DNA from: a virus
Strand: one strand, 5' to 3'
IMG/VR virus record: IMGVR_UViG_3300020084_000015
Coordinates: 1 to 59,182 of that record
DNA: 59,182 nt
The position numbers and the translations under genes were made by a program. Each line of letters opens with the position of its first letter. Position 1 is the first letter of the stretch. A model generated the notes under the pieces. The model searched no databases. It saw only the letters and a list, made by a program, of their open reading frames with translations, and was not told where the DNA came from. Positions 21,232-29,867 of this stretch are shown here, in pieces.

Positions 21232-21974
21232 AGATCTTTATAATCTTTAATTTCTATTTTTCTATTTGTGATAGTTAGCCATTGATTGAGCGAAGTGTCG
21301 ATACAATAGTTTTCTGTTTTCGCGTATTTAGTAATTTTACTGTCTTTGCGAGGAGTGTGGCCGACAATTTGTTTTAGTCCTTGTATAGGTGCGAATTCAC
21401 TATCAAAATCTAACCAGAGTATTCCTCCTCTGGGAAAATGTCCATTTCTAGCTTGACCAGCCATATAAAACCAATGGTCGGAGCCTGAAATTAATCTAAT
21501 ATTGGCGCGTTCCTTTTCTTTGATTAGAAAAAGATTAATATCAGAATTATTTTTAGCAGTTGGATTTATAAAACTAGAATGTAATCCAGCATGAGTACAT
21601 AAATAATTATCAACCCATGCAAACCACTCAAATTTATTTAGCACATAGTTTTTATCGCTTTTTAAAACATCATTGATAGCATTCCACTTTCGATCTTCAT
21701 AACCACTGCAAATTGCATAAGTATTATATACAAGATAATGCGTATCATGGTTACCCCATAATGTATAATTATTAGGAGCAGACAAGTAACGAATTAAATA
21801 ATCAGCAGTAATTTTATAATCTTCATCCTTATCATAATAAAAACTATCAAACCAGTCGCCCAACACAATATTTATGTCAGCGGCTTCGTGCCTAATAATC
21901 TTATTTAATTTGCCAACTTGATTATGAATGTCGGAAATTATTAGTATTTTTTTATTATGACTATCGAATGTCAT
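21228..21974 (-). CDS. Calcineurin-like metallophosphoesterase, 248 aa
   Basis: All motifs are present: LIISDIHNQ, VLGDWFDS, LWGNHDTHY, THAGL and VGHTPRK. I start at MTFDSHNKKILIISD; the longer frame runs through the upstream gene. The family includes protein phosphatases, diadenosine tetraphosphatases and 2',3'-cyclic phosphodiesterases. Substrate is unknown. A role in phosphoprotein or nucleotide signalling during infection is possible. Confidence 0.85.
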   Translation of the reverse strand: MTFDSHNKKILIISDIHNQVGKLNKIIRHEAADINIVLGDWFDSFYYDKDEDYKITADYLIRYLSAPNNYTLWGNHDTHYLVYNTYAICSGYEDRKWNAINDVLKSDKNYVLNKFEWFAWVDNYLCTHAGLHSSFINPTAKNNSDINLFLIKEKERANIRLISGSDHWFYMAGQARNGHFPRGGILWLDFDSEFAPIQGLKQIVGHTPRKDSKITKYAKTENYCIDTSLNQWLTITNRKIEIKDYKDL

Positions 21975-22329
21975 GAGGAATTGAGCTAAAAAGATTAGTT
22001 TGTGGCTTTGAGACCACAATGCAAGGGTGAGACTCATCATTTTTAACGTCTAGCCATTTTATTTTAAAATCTCCATTTTCTGTGCCAGACATTTCCAATC
22101 TTCGATCATTAATATGAAAAACAATACCAGAAACATGAAGCACTTGTTTAGGAGTATTAGTTCCTAAGCGAATATCTCCACTTGTATCAATTCTTAAAGC
22201 TTCTCCACTAAGTGATAAATCTTTTGGCGGTTGAGGATTATCTTCAGCTTTGACTAAAGATGGCACGGTAGAGGCAGCAATAAAGCCTCCGAATAAAGTC
22301 TTAAAAAAACCTTTTCGATTCATGCTCAT
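21961..22329 (-). CDS. Exported protein with Tat-like signal, 122 aa
   Basis: The N-terminus MNRKGFFKTLFGGFIAAS ending near VKAEDN is a signal with an R-K pair, close to but not a strict twin-arginine motif. The mature part has LRIDTSGDIRLGTNTPKQVL, a repeat-like phrase known from phage tail fibres and adhesins. Its place between a phosphoesterase and acidic protein gives no clue. It could be an exported fragment of a fibre domain. Confidence 0.55.
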   Translation of the reverse strand: MSMNRKGFFKTLFGGFIAASTVPSLVKAEDNPQPPKDLSLSGEALRIDTSGDIRLGTNTPKQVLHVSGIVFHINDRRLEMSGTENGDFKIKWLDVKNDESHPCIVVSKPQTNLFSSIPHDIR

Positions 22330-22335
22330 ATTATA

Positions 22336-22914
22336 TCAATCTTCCTTTGGTTCAGCAAATTTTTGATCTGGATGGTATACGAATTCTGGTCCAGTATAAC
22401 CATAACCGCTGTCTCCAAAATCATTAAAATCATCAGGATGTTCGCCGTCATAAATTAAATCTTCAAGATATTTATTGCCATCTTGATCAACACCATATTG
22501 CACCTGTAATTTTTTTGGATCAAATTCACTTACATTAGTCCAATAATAAACAGCATTGAACTTCATGTCATGATACCACCAAATATTTACCTTGCCAACT
22601 TCATCTGGTTCTTGAGGGATATAATTAACACCGCCGCCTTTTACAAACTCAAAGTCTTCCCAATTAGATGTAACATACACAGGCTTTTCATTATTTTTGA
22701 TGTTATCGTCGCCTCCTAAATATACATCAATAGAATCTCTCTTCTCAAAGTTAAAATATGGACAAAGCTCCCAAACATCTCCTTCGCAGAAACACTCACC
22801 GCTTTCTCTATAAGCTTCTTCAAACTCTTCTTGGGTTTGATCAGGAGTTGGGCCGGGGATAGTGTGGCGGCTATATTCATTAGTGCCGCGCATCCAGACT
22901 TGAATTTTTAACAT
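22336..22914 (-). CDS. Hypothetical acidic protein, 192 aa
   Basis: Starts MLKIQVWMRGTNEYSRHTIP. Very acidic and aromatic; has CFCEGDVWELC and a C-terminal Asp/Gly/Tyr-rich part (DFNDFGDSGYGYTG). No signal peptide. No family recognised. Confidence 0.6.
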   Translation of the reverse strand: MLKIQVWMRGTNEYSRHTIPGPTPDQTQEEFEEAYRESGECFCEGDVWELCPYFNFEKRDSIDVYLGGDDNIKNNEKPVYVTSNWEDFEFVKGGGVNYIPQEPDEVGKVNIWWYHDMKFNAVYYWTNVSEFDPKKLQVQYGVDQDGNKYLEDLIYDGEHPDDFNDFGDSGYGYTGPEFVYHPDQKFAEPKED

Positions 22915-22918
22915 AAAA

Positions 22919-23335
22919 TTATTTATCGTAGTTTATTTTTCCAATGACATTTATACGAAAAGTGTTTGTAACTTTTCCATCATTTGAACTTGTTACAATA
23001 TAGCTTTCTTCAACCGTTCCGTCAAGAAAAAAAATAATTTTTGTTGCAGATGATTCAATTATTTTTAAATCATTAGTTATTGCCGCCAATAAATCGGAAT
23101 CTTCTGATGAATTTATCGTATAATCTTCAGAGAAAGATAATTCTATGTCTTTTTGGTGATATGCTGCCTGTGTGCGTTTATTAATTAAGAATGTTTTAAG
23201 ATTTTCTCGGGCTTCCGCATATCTATTAGCTTGTAAAGAATCAAAGTTAATAACAAGTGCGGCGATCAATGATAATAATATCACTGTCGCCAACACTATT
23301 TCTATAAGAGTAAATGCTTTCGATTTACCAGTCAT
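22919..23335 (-). CDS. Type II secretion/type IV pilus-like pseudopilin (GspH-like), 138 aa
   Basis: The leader MTGKSKA is followed by FTLIEIVLATVILLSLIAAL: the class III (prepilin peptidase) signal with E at +5 and Ala instead of Gly at -1, a form common in Planctomycetes and Verrucomicrobia. A long amphipathic helix with NRYAEARENLKTFL follows, then a beta-rich part with I-I-F-F-L-D-G-T-V-E-E-S-Y-I-V like GspH. The phage lacks other pilus genes, so it would depend on host peptidase and machinery. It could cap or alter host pili or secretion. Clearly unusual in a phage. Confidence 0.8.
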   Translation of the reverse strand: MTGKSKAFTLIEIVLATVILLSLIAALVINFDSLQANRYAEARENLKTFLINKRTQAAYHQKDIELSFSEDYTINSSEDSDLLAAITNDLKIIESSATKIIFFLDGTVEESYIVTSSNDGKVTNTFRINVIGKINYDK

Positions 23336-23612
23336 TATATTTTGGTAATTTTTTAGCCTCTTTTTCTCTTTGAATCGCTCTTTTAATTATGGTACGCAAT
23401 TCTGTCAATGCTGTTTCATAAGAATCACAAGCGATTTCTATATCATCAGTAATATAACCATTATGCAACACTCGAAACTCAGGTTGCTCGCCATAAGACC
23501 AGCGTGTTTCTATATACCAATGGCAGTCTTTATCTTTATGATGATTGCCACTAATAAGTTCATACCATTGCTCAGTTAATTGAATTATTTCTTTTTGTAC
23601 ATCAGCAGTCAT
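23325..23612 (-). CDS. Hypothetical protein, 95 aa
   Basis: Starts MTADVQKEIIQLTEQWYELI; a helix followed by DCHWYIETRWSYGEQPEFRV and a final helix. Soluble. It lies between the methyltransferase and pseudopilin genes with overlaps of 4 and 11 nt. No family recognised. Confidence 0.6.
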   Translation of the reverse strand: MTADVQKEIIQLTEQWYELISGNHHKDKDCHWYIETRWSYGEQPEFRVLHNGYITDDIEIACDSYETALTELRTIIKRAIQREKEAKKLPKYNDW

Positions 23613-24286
23613 ATATATTTATGCGTCAAATTTAAAAGTTGTTCACCAATGTATTTAGTATAAGCAGGTGGAATGGCTTCTGTCAATTCCCAGCCTCGTC
23701 CAGCCCAAGGCATTCCCATAATATTACGCCAAGTGTCAATAGAACCTTTGCGACGACTCTTGCCTGTCACACTCATATCACGGTAGTCAATTCCATTATC
23801 TTCGGCATATTTTTTAGAATATCCACGTTTAGTGATATTTTTTAACTGCGCTACTGGAAAGTTACATTCAAAATATCTAGTTCGTTCAATCGGCATACCA
23901 AACATATAACCAGTTAATTTAAAAGGCTCTATAAGATGATCTTTAGCACCAGCGACATTTTCAATAATGTAATATTTTTTAGTCTTAATTAATGCATCGC
24001 GAACCGGCTCAATTAACTTTGGAGTATCTTTGCCTTGTGAATAATGAACATAAATTGAATCAGGCTTAGTTGCGTTGCTGTATCCTTGGCATGGAGGTGA
24101 AGCATGAATAGCATCAAAAGAATTCAGAAAATCTTTATCTTTTAATATTTCTAAAACATCGGATCTAATGAATTTAAAAGGATAACTAGGTTGATCTTTT
24201 ATATCAACACCAGTTACTTCAAATCCAGCTTGGCTGTAACCCATGCTTGCGCCACCAGCGCAACAAAATAAATCTAATAATTTCAT
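23609..24286 (-). CDS. C5-cytosine DNA methyltransferase, 225 aa
   Basis: Motif I is LLDLFCCAGGASMGYSQAGF, motif IV SPPCQGYSNA with the catalytic Cys, motif VI IIENVAG, and a C-terminal motif X-like GEQLLNL. It is short (cellular enzymes are over 300 aa), a form usual in phages. No cognate restriction gene is adjacent, so it probably protects phage DNA from host restriction. Its gene is divergent from the EF-hand gene. Confidence 0.88.
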   Translation of the reverse strand: MKLLDLFCCAGGASMGYSQAGFEVTGVDIKDQPSYPFKFIRSDVLEILKDKDFLNSFDAIHASPPCQGYSNATKPDSIYVHYSQGKDTPKLIEPVRDALIKTKKYYIIENVAGAKDHLIEPFKLTGYMFGMPIERTRYFECNFPVAQLKNITKRGYSKKYAEDNGIDYRDMSVTGKSRRKGSIDTWRNIMGMPWAGRGWELTEAIPPAYTKYIGEQLLNLTHKYI

Positions 24287-24352
24287 AATTTTTGTAAAGA
24301 TAAAGTAAAATTTGTACCCAAAAGTACTTTTCCAGTGTCATTTATATTTGAT

Positions 24353-24619
24353 ATGAAATATCTATTCTCAATATTCGCGTTGACCCTCAGTCTCAACGCT
24401 CAAGTTAAACCAGAACATACTCCCGGTCAAGGAGGAAATCATCGCAGACCTCCAGAGGTTAGCAAGGAAATTCGTCAAAAAATGTTAAAAAAATACGATC
24501 TCAATAAAGATGGTAAATTAGATCGCGAAGAAAGAAGTAAAATATCAAAAGAAGATCGAAAAAAGATGCATCCACCTCGTAAAGGACCGAAAGATTCGCC
24601 TCCTACAGAAAAAGGCTAA
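24353..24619 (+). CDS. Exported EF-hand protein, 88 aa
   Basis: A signal peptide (MKYLFSIFALTLSLNAQ) precedes a short Pro/Gly/His stretch. One EF-hand calcium loop, D-L-N-K-D-G-K-L-D-R-E-E, follows at about 48-59, and the tail is basic and proline-rich. Proteins of this build are typical of Verrucomicrobia and Planctomycetes genomes. It stands alone on the plus strand with a strong terminator, so it looks like acquired cargo. A surface or periplasmic role is likely; function unknown. Confidence 0.7.
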   Translation: MKYLFSIFALTLSLNAQVKPEHTPGQGGNHRRPPEVSKEIRQKMLKKYDLNKDGKLDREERSKISKEDRKKMHPPRKGPKDSPPTEKG

Positions 24620-24623
24620 CAAA

Positions 24624-24658
24624 TAAACCCTCCAAAAATGGAGGGTTTACGTTTTTTT
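24624..24658 (+). terminator. Terminator of the EF-hand gene
   Basis: AAACCCTCC/GGAGGGTTT with loop AAAAAT, then T7 after a short ACG. It overlaps the 3' end of the convergent glycosyltransferase gene. Confidence 0.8.
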
Positions 24659-25360
24659 AGCCGTTTCAATCCATTTGTTAAAATCTCCTTTGAAACCATA
24701 CCATCCCCAATGAGTTAGTTTAATATCAGAGCGAGCATATACTTTTTCACCTATATTTCTCCAAAGATGACAAAATCCCCAATCTTCACTATCATAAGTT
24801 CTTGTTCTAGGATTGATGCCTACTTTGAAAAAATCCCACATTTTCTTTCCAGAACCATAACCATCGATATCATTAATATATGTAAGATTTTTGTTGAACA
24901 TCAAGATCTTTTCAAAAACTTGACGTTTGATAAGTAAAAAACCAGTTGCAACACTGTCTATTTCATAGATATTTTTATCTAACTCAATCAGGGTGCCTCC
25001 GACAGCGAAATCAACAATTTCTTTGTTTTTTTGATTTGCGTTTTCTAATTTAATGTATTTTTTTGGATAAGGAGAACAAATAACTTCTTTGTTGCTATCA
25101 ATCAACTTTTGAACATCTTCAGACTCAAAGGCTATATCGCTATCAATAAATAAAATATGAGTCGCATCACTTCTTAAAAATTCTGCAACCGCAGCATTGC
25201 GTCCTCTTGAGATAAGACTCTCAAAAAAAATCGGATAAAATATTGCATTTATATTTGATCTGTGAAAGTAAGAAACAAGATGCAAGATTGACATCATGTA
25301 ATCTGCATGACAGTTTCTGTTGTAACAGATTAACGGTACAAAAATTTTACAATTATTCAT
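24647..25360 (-). CDS. GT-A-fold glycosyltransferase-like protein, 237 aa
   Basis: THILFIDSDIAFES has the DxD site; ATGFLLIKRQVFEKI and YDSEDWGFCHLWRNIGEKVY match the second half of the 19934 protein (T-G-F-x-L-I-K-x-x-V-F-E-K and E-D-x-x-F-C-H-L). The two are paralogues about 4 kb apart. Proteins of this type occur in large phages and giant viruses. The 47-aa zinc-ribbon gene overlaps its start by 8 nt. Confidence 0.75.
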   Translation of the reverse strand: MNNCKIFVPLICYNRNCHADYMMSILHLVSYFHRSNINAIFYPIFFESLISRGRNAAVAEFLRSDATHILFIDSDIAFESEDVQKLIDSNKEVICSPYPKKYIKLENANQKNKEIVDFAVGGTLIELDKNIYEIDSVATGFLLIKRQVFEKILMFNKNLTYINDIDGYGSGKKMWDFFKVGINPRTRTYDSEDWGFCHLWRNIGEKVYARSDIKLTHWGWYGFKGDFNKWIETAKKT

Positions 25361-25496
25361 CGTTTCTATCTTTTTTATTCAAATCAAATAGGTCATTTTC
25401 TTGATCTTCTAATTCACCAAGACAATCCATGCATACAGAACAATAATCTAAATCTTCTAAAAACGCTGTCTTTTTACCACAATAATCGCAGTTCAT
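25353..25496 (-). CDS. Small zinc-ribbon protein, 47 aa
   Basis: CDYCGKK and CSVCMDCLGE give a zinc ribbon; the rest is acidic. TAATG overlap with the upstream gene supports translation. Confidence 0.6.
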   Translation of the reverse strand: MNCDYCGKKTAFLEDLDYCSVCMDCLGELEDQENDLFDLNKKDRNDE

Positions 25497-25759
25497 TATT
25501 TTGAAACTAATTTTAAAATATCATCTAAACTTTCTTTAACTCTTATGGGATGCGTTGCGTTGTTTTTCGTAAAAATTAAGCTGTGTATATGAGATTGTTC
25601 AATGTTTACAACCATATCAAGATTGATAAGTTGAAAATTATAGTGCCTGTTTATTGTATTAGAAATTTCATCGTGACCGGGATCTAATACATGAAGTTTA
25701 AGAAAATGAGCCATAAAATAAATGCGGTTTTGAGGATAACCGCAAACCTTTATTCTCAC
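25496..25759 (-). CDS. Hypothetical protein, 87 aa
   Basis: Starts MRIKVCGYPQNRIYFMAHFL. Alternating hydrophobic stretches and a final amphipathic helix (LDDILKLVSK). Its start overlaps the upstream stop by one base. No family recognised. Confidence 0.6.
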   Translation of the reverse strand: MRIKVCGYPQNRIYFMAHFLKLHVLDPGHDEISNTINRHYNFQLINLDMVVNIEQSHIHSLIFTKNNATHPIRVKESLDDILKLVSK

Positions 25760-25947
25760 TAAGATCGACGATTTTCAGGAGTGCGAAAAACCTCTTCCTC
25801 TTTTTCGCCTTCGGAATAATAAATAACACCATTGACAGACTTCGCGCATTGCATGGCCCAATCATACGCTTTCTTTTTTCCTAGCGCAAGATTATAGGCT
25901 GACTGATACGTTCCATCTTTATCTCTAACAATGTAACGTTTATTCAT
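25759..25947 (-). CDS. Hypothetical protein, 62 aa
   Basis: Starts MNKRYIVRDKDGTYQSAYNL. It resembles small strand-helix-strand phage peptides; the tail is charged (EGEKEEEVFRTPENRRS). No function known. Confidence 0.55.
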   Translation of the reverse strand: MNKRYIVRDKDGTYQSAYNLALGKKKAYDWAMQCAKSVNGVIYYSEGEKEEEVFRTPENRRS

Positions 25948-25948
25948 T

Positions 25949-26212
25949 TTAAGAATTCTTAATTAGTGTATCATGAATCAGATGACGAGTCTTATAATCC
26001 AAAATACGACCTGTTTCATCCTTCGGCAGATCAGTAAGTATCTTGTCAAAATCAAGCCCAAGTACAGAACTCATGCACTTTATTTTGCGATAAATACCGA
26101 TTTCCTTATACTTCAATATTGACCACAATGTGTCAACTTGCTCTGGAGTTGCCTTTGTAATAGCATTTAAAAAGACAACTGGTTGTGTTGTAACAGAAGT
26201 TATTTCACTCAT
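25949..26212 (-). CDS. Hypothetical protein, 87 aa
   Basis: Starts MSEITSVTTQPVVFLNAITK. The middle is a helix-turn-helix-like region (PEQVDTLWSILKYKEIGIY) but not diagnostic. It follows rIIB by 9 nt and may be co-transcribed with rIIA-rIIB. Confidence 0.6.
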   Translation of the reverse strand: MSEITSVTTQPVVFLNAITKATPEQVDTLWSILKYKEIGIYRKIKCMSSVLGLDFDKILTDLPKDETGRILDYKTRHLIHDTLIKNS

Positions 26213-26221
26213 ATTTTATAA

Positions 26222-27316
26222 TTACTGATCATTTGAATCTGAACTACCTGAAACAATACAATTGCTCAATGCAGTATCATCATCTTTCTGAACTGTAAAT
26301 CCTAGTTCCAAACAAAGATCATAGATCTCTTGGCAAGAGATATGAATTCCCTTTAGTCGGGATTGAATGGACTTGAGGGTAGGAGGCGATCCAGCCTCAA
26401 TACGACCCTCAACATAATTTTTTATAGCGAGATAAGTAGAATCACTATAGTTGTAACCCTCATTTACATTACAACCGCTATTGTCAGTACAATCGCTTTC
26501 ATCTTCAATATCAATTTCTTTATCAGTATTATAATAAAGTTCATTCAATGGAGCTTCATCCTTGATACGCTCGAAAGGAACCTCACCAATAACCTTGTAT
26601 TTAGAAACACGAAGTTTCTGGAAGCTGCAATCAGTAGGAACACTAACAGCATCAGAAGGATCAAACTCAACCATCATAAGATGGCCGTTATTGCCAGCCC
26701 AATCCTTGGCATAATCATAGCTACCAACGTGCAAACCATGAGAACAATGATTATCCTTGTTGTCATCGACGCTATTACGAGCGACTTCAATAGTCTCACC
26801 AATGGTATTTAGAATGCGACCATTTTTATGAACCTTACCAGTAATAACAATTGTATTCTTGTTACCATGTTTTGAATAATAATCAGCATCAACACCTTTA
26901 TATCCAATAACATTGCCAGTTTCAGTCAATGGCAAAGTCTTATACGAAAGAAAAGTGTAAAGTTGATCGACGCTATTCTTACTTGGATTAAACATAAGCT
27001 TCTCAATAAAATTGAGAATAGGTTGAGCGTCCTTTGCTCCAGACCGCAAAAAATCAAGCAGTTTATCAATCACAAAACCCTTGAGTTCATAATTGCCATA
27101 ATAAACCTTTTCGGCAACAACTTTAATACTACCGTGAGTAAAATCTTCAATCTGCTTCTTGATGTCAAGAAAGTGACCAATGTTATCGTATTCTGCATTT
27201 AGCAGAGCATTCTTCAACCCGTGATAATTTGGATTATCAATGTTGACAGTGTACGGCTGACCTTCGTAGATCACCGTGATTGCGTTGTTCGTAACAATAT
27301 ATGCTGGCTTGCTCAT
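26222..27316 (-). CDS. rIIB: rIIB-like protein, 364 aa
   Basis: Recognised by the central core: LPLTETGNVIGYKGV, then VARNSVDDNKDNHCSHGLHV and GHLMMVEFDPSDAVSVPTD followed by LRVSKYKVIGEVPFER. This core is shared by RIIB of T4-like phages. The C-terminal 100 residues are acidic and carry a helix-turn-helix-like LKSIQSRLKGIHISCQE. In T4, RIIA and RIIB protect against prophage exclusion systems and membrane collapse. It is next to rIIA as in T4. Confidence 0.85.
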   Translation of the reverse strand: MSKPAYIVTNNAITVIYEGQPYTVNIDNPNYHGLKNALLNAEYDNIGHFLDIKKQIEDFTHGSIKVVAEKVYYGNYELKGFVIDKLLDFLRSGAKDAQPILNFIEKLMFNPSKNSVDQLYTFLSYKTLPLTETGNVIGYKGVDADYYSKHGNKNTIVITGKVHKNGRILNTIGETIEVARNSVDDNKDNHCSHGLHVGSYDYAKDWAGNNGHLMMVEFDPSDAVSVPTDCSFQKLRVSKYKVIGEVPFERIKDEAPLNELYYNTDKEIDIEDESDCTDNSGCNVNEGYNYSDSTYLAIKNYVEGRIEAGSPPTLKSIQSRLKGIHISCQEIYDLCLELGFTVQKDDDTALSNCIVSGSSDSNDQ

Positions 27317-27353
27317 AATATTTTTTACACCGTAATTGTTTGTTTATGCTAAC

Positions 27354-29555
27354 TCAAATTTTCGAAACGTCAACAGAATTCTGCTGATTGATGAAAGAAA
27401 TGTACTCCTTAAATTTTGCTTCATTTTTGTCGCGATCAGAATGCCAAAGATCGCGGTGAACTTCAAGCATGGGATAATTTTTATAAATTTCTTCAGTGAC
27501 TTGATTTAAATATTTTGCACAAATAGAAACTGGAGTTTCATTGTCGTGGGACATATTAATTTTAAGATTCTCCAATACATGTCGCCATTTTTTAATAAAA
27601 ATAGCGAATTCAAACATATTTAATTTCTTAAGAAGTTCTGAACAACATTTCAGTTTGTAATGATATTTCTGACAAGTAATAATATCTGCAACCGTGGCAG
27701 TAAAAGTCATAATATTATATTCGTCATCAGTATTGCAAGAAATATATTCAAGAATCAACGACTTAACTTCATCAGTGCAATTATTCCATTTATCTTGGAC
27801 ATACTTGACAACATCAACGAAGTCGGCGCGATTTTTAAATTTAGTAGTCGCAACTACATTATTTGACACTCCATAAATAGGCACCTCAAACAATGCGTCT
27901 AATTCACTAAAAAAACGACTATTAAGTTTATTCTTTTCACGATAAAATTGTGAATACTGATTAATAGGCTTTCCATCAGAGATGGGAAAATAAAGCTTCG
28001 TAATAGCAGCGTCGTTGATTTCTTGAGTAAAAGAAGTTGAAGAGTGAAAAGCGGAACCTTGAATCTTATAAAAATAATTAGGAGTATATGAGCCACTAGC
28101 AGAAGGCTTTCTGTTAGAAGGAAGCTTTACTGGAGTCAATTCACTAAGATTGCAAAAACCAGACTTGACAAGATCAAATCGATGAATTTCCTTAAACTTA
28201 TCAATTCCATTGACAACATCAGAACCAACGATAGATGAATCATGACTGATAACAATGACATTGGTATATTTTTTAGCCAGATTAAATAAACGAGGAACAA
28301 CCTTTGTATTTTCAGCAAGATCGTTAAAAACAATATAAGAATTTTTCTCATTACTAATTGTATAACCTCTACTAATACTTACACGATCATTATTAATTAA
28401 AGTGTAAGTTTTAGAACTAACAGGAATTCGATACTGTTTATTGTCTACTTCGTAAGTGGCGCGATTAAAATTGCTAGCAGTAATCTTATATCCCTTAAAC
28501 GTAAAAACACCTCTTGATTCAAGTTTATCAAAAATATTACTAGGAAATATATTCTTAATTTCTTTGAAATAATTCATAGCATCGCGCAAACAATCAAATT
28601 GCTCGACATTACTCTTGATTGAATTAGTAAACTCTTCGCAAAAAGTTTTATAACGAGACTTTAGATAAGACTTTGTAGTCTTGTTGTATTCAAGAGCTTC
28701 GCGGGAATGATGCAATGAAACGCTACCAATATCAGCAAAAAAAACTAATTTAGTGATATGTTTAGTCCAAGCATAATAATTGTCTTCGCTTTTGAAATCA
28801 AGGAGTTCTGCATTGATGGGATAATAAATGCCTCCTATTATAATACCTTGTCCACTATTTACATAAGGATTATAAATAGTAGAAGTTATGCGAATCTGCC
28901 AACCATTGCCAGAGATAAGAATCTTTGGCTTATCAATCTCAGTCTGAACGTTTAGAAACTTCGGCAATACTTCAAAATTACTAAAGAAAGTCGAGATTTC
29001 ACTATTGAATTTAGTGATGTCATTCTTAGAAACTCCAACAGTAATACAAATACCATTCTTTTCAGAAGTAGGATCGCTGAATATCTCATCGATCTTCGTA
29101 TCATTTTCTTCTGAGATATAAATAGAATAAATAGTCTTTACTCCGTTATGATAAGAAGTAACAGTAAAACTATCTTTGTAAGAAAGAGGAGCAAAGCGTC
29201 CAATTCCAAAGCCGCCGATTGAAAGATCAGATCCGCGCTTTGTAGATTTGCCAAACTTGCTATACAGATTAAAAATTTGATCGCGACTCAAACCCGCACC
29301 AAAATCACGAACAGAAAAAGTCTGATCAAAACTAGTAGGACACTTGATTTCAATCGATTCGGGACTAAAACCGTTTTCGCTGTTTGCGTCTACGGCGTTT
29401 GCGTAAGTCTCGCGAATCGTCGCAAGAATTGTGTTTGAATAATTGTTGCGAAGAAGAGAGGAAATGTACCTCATGTCTTCAGCATCAATCGAACAATTTA
29501 CGGAGGGAAAATCGTGCGAGGTCGCAACGACTTTATCGGCAACAAGGATCTTCAT
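27354..29555 (-). CDS. rIIA: rIIA-like GHKL ATPase-domain protein, 733 aa
   Basis: The N-terminal GHKL nucleotide fold is clear: ATIRETYANAVDAN (N-box), FSVRDFGAGLS (G1) and SIGGFGIGRFAPLSY (G2 region). RIIA of T4 has the same order and length (about 725 aa). The rest is unlike named domains. It pairs with rIIB downstream (37-nt gap) and has its own promoter. The role is inferred from T4: lysis timing and protection against prophage-encoded exclusion. Confidence 0.88.
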   Translation of the reverse strand: MKILVADKVVATSHDFPSVNCSIDAEDMRYISSLLRNNYSNTILATIRETYANAVDANSENGFSPESIEIKCPTSFDQTFSVRDFGAGLSRDQIFNLYSKFGKSTKRGSDLSIGGFGIGRFAPLSYKDSFTVTSYHNGVKTIYSIYISEENDTKIDEIFSDPTSEKNGICITVGVSKNDITKFNSEISTFFSNFEVLPKFLNVQTEIDKPKILISGNGWQIRITSTIYNPYVNSGQGIIIGGIYYPINAELLDFKSEDNYYAWTKHITKLVFFADIGSVSLHHSREALEYNKTTKSYLKSRYKTFCEEFTNSIKSNVEQFDCLRDAMNYFKEIKNIFPSNIFDKLESRGVFTFKGYKITASNFNRATYEVDNKQYRIPVSSKTYTLINNDRVSISRGYTISNEKNSYIVFNDLAENTKVVPRLFNLAKKYTNVIVISHDSSIVGSDVVNGIDKFKEIHRFDLVKSGFCNLSELTPVKLPSNRKPSASGSYTPNYFYKIQGSAFHSSTSFTQEINDAAITKLYFPISDGKPINQYSQFYREKNKLNSRFFSELDALFEVPIYGVSNNVVATTKFKNRADFVDVVKYVQDKWNNCTDEVKSLILEYISCNTDDEYNIMTFTATVADIITCQKYHYKLKCCSELLKKLNMFEFAIFIKKWRHVLENLKINMSHDNETPVSICAKYLNQVTEEIYKNYPMLEVHRDLWHSDRDKNEAKFKEYISFINQQNSVDVSKI

Positions 29556-29563
29556 GCGTGGTC

Positions 29564-29591
29564 AGTATGGCAGGTTATTCTGGGTTGTCAA
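29564..29591 (-). promoter_or_regulatory. Promoter of rIIA-rIIB
   Basis: TTGACA (29586-29591), 16 nt ending in CCTGC, then CATACT (29564-29569), 8 nt before the ATG. The spacer closely resembles that at 14409-14436. Confidence 0.75.
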
Positions 29592-29859
29592 GGGGTTCTT
29601 CGAAAAAATTTTCGAAGAAGCCATCGTTTAATTCAAGGTAAAAAATGATACTGTTTTTGTTTTCAAATATTTTGATTTTACTAGCAATGTTTTGAGAACA
29701 TTTATAAAATAATTCATTGTGATATTTATTTGCTGATTGTTTTTCATCGACTAATGCTCTGATAACATCTAAAACAAGTATCCGTAAATAAAAATTATTG
29801 TTGTTTTGTATTTTATAATAAAAATATTTTTCAATTATAACTGCAAATTTATGCGTCAT
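29575..29859 (-). CDS. Hypothetical protein, 94 aa
   Basis: Starts MTHKFAVIIEKYFYYKIQNN, ending in an acidic GFFENFFEEPLDNPE. Its last codons overlap the rIIA promoter. It follows tRNA-Gly by 8 nt. No family recognised. Confidence 0.5.
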   Translation of the reverse strand: MTHKFAVIIEKYFYYKIQNNNNFYLRILVLDVIRALVDEKQSANKYHNELFYKCSQNIASKIKIFENKNSIIFYLELNDGFFENFFEEPLDNPE

Positions 29860-29867
29860 AAAAATGG

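Noticed and set aside
26363-26812. 149-aa plus-strand frame opposite rIIB
   Set aside because: It is a shadow of a clearly conserved coding region; composition is not protein-like and no promoter is present.
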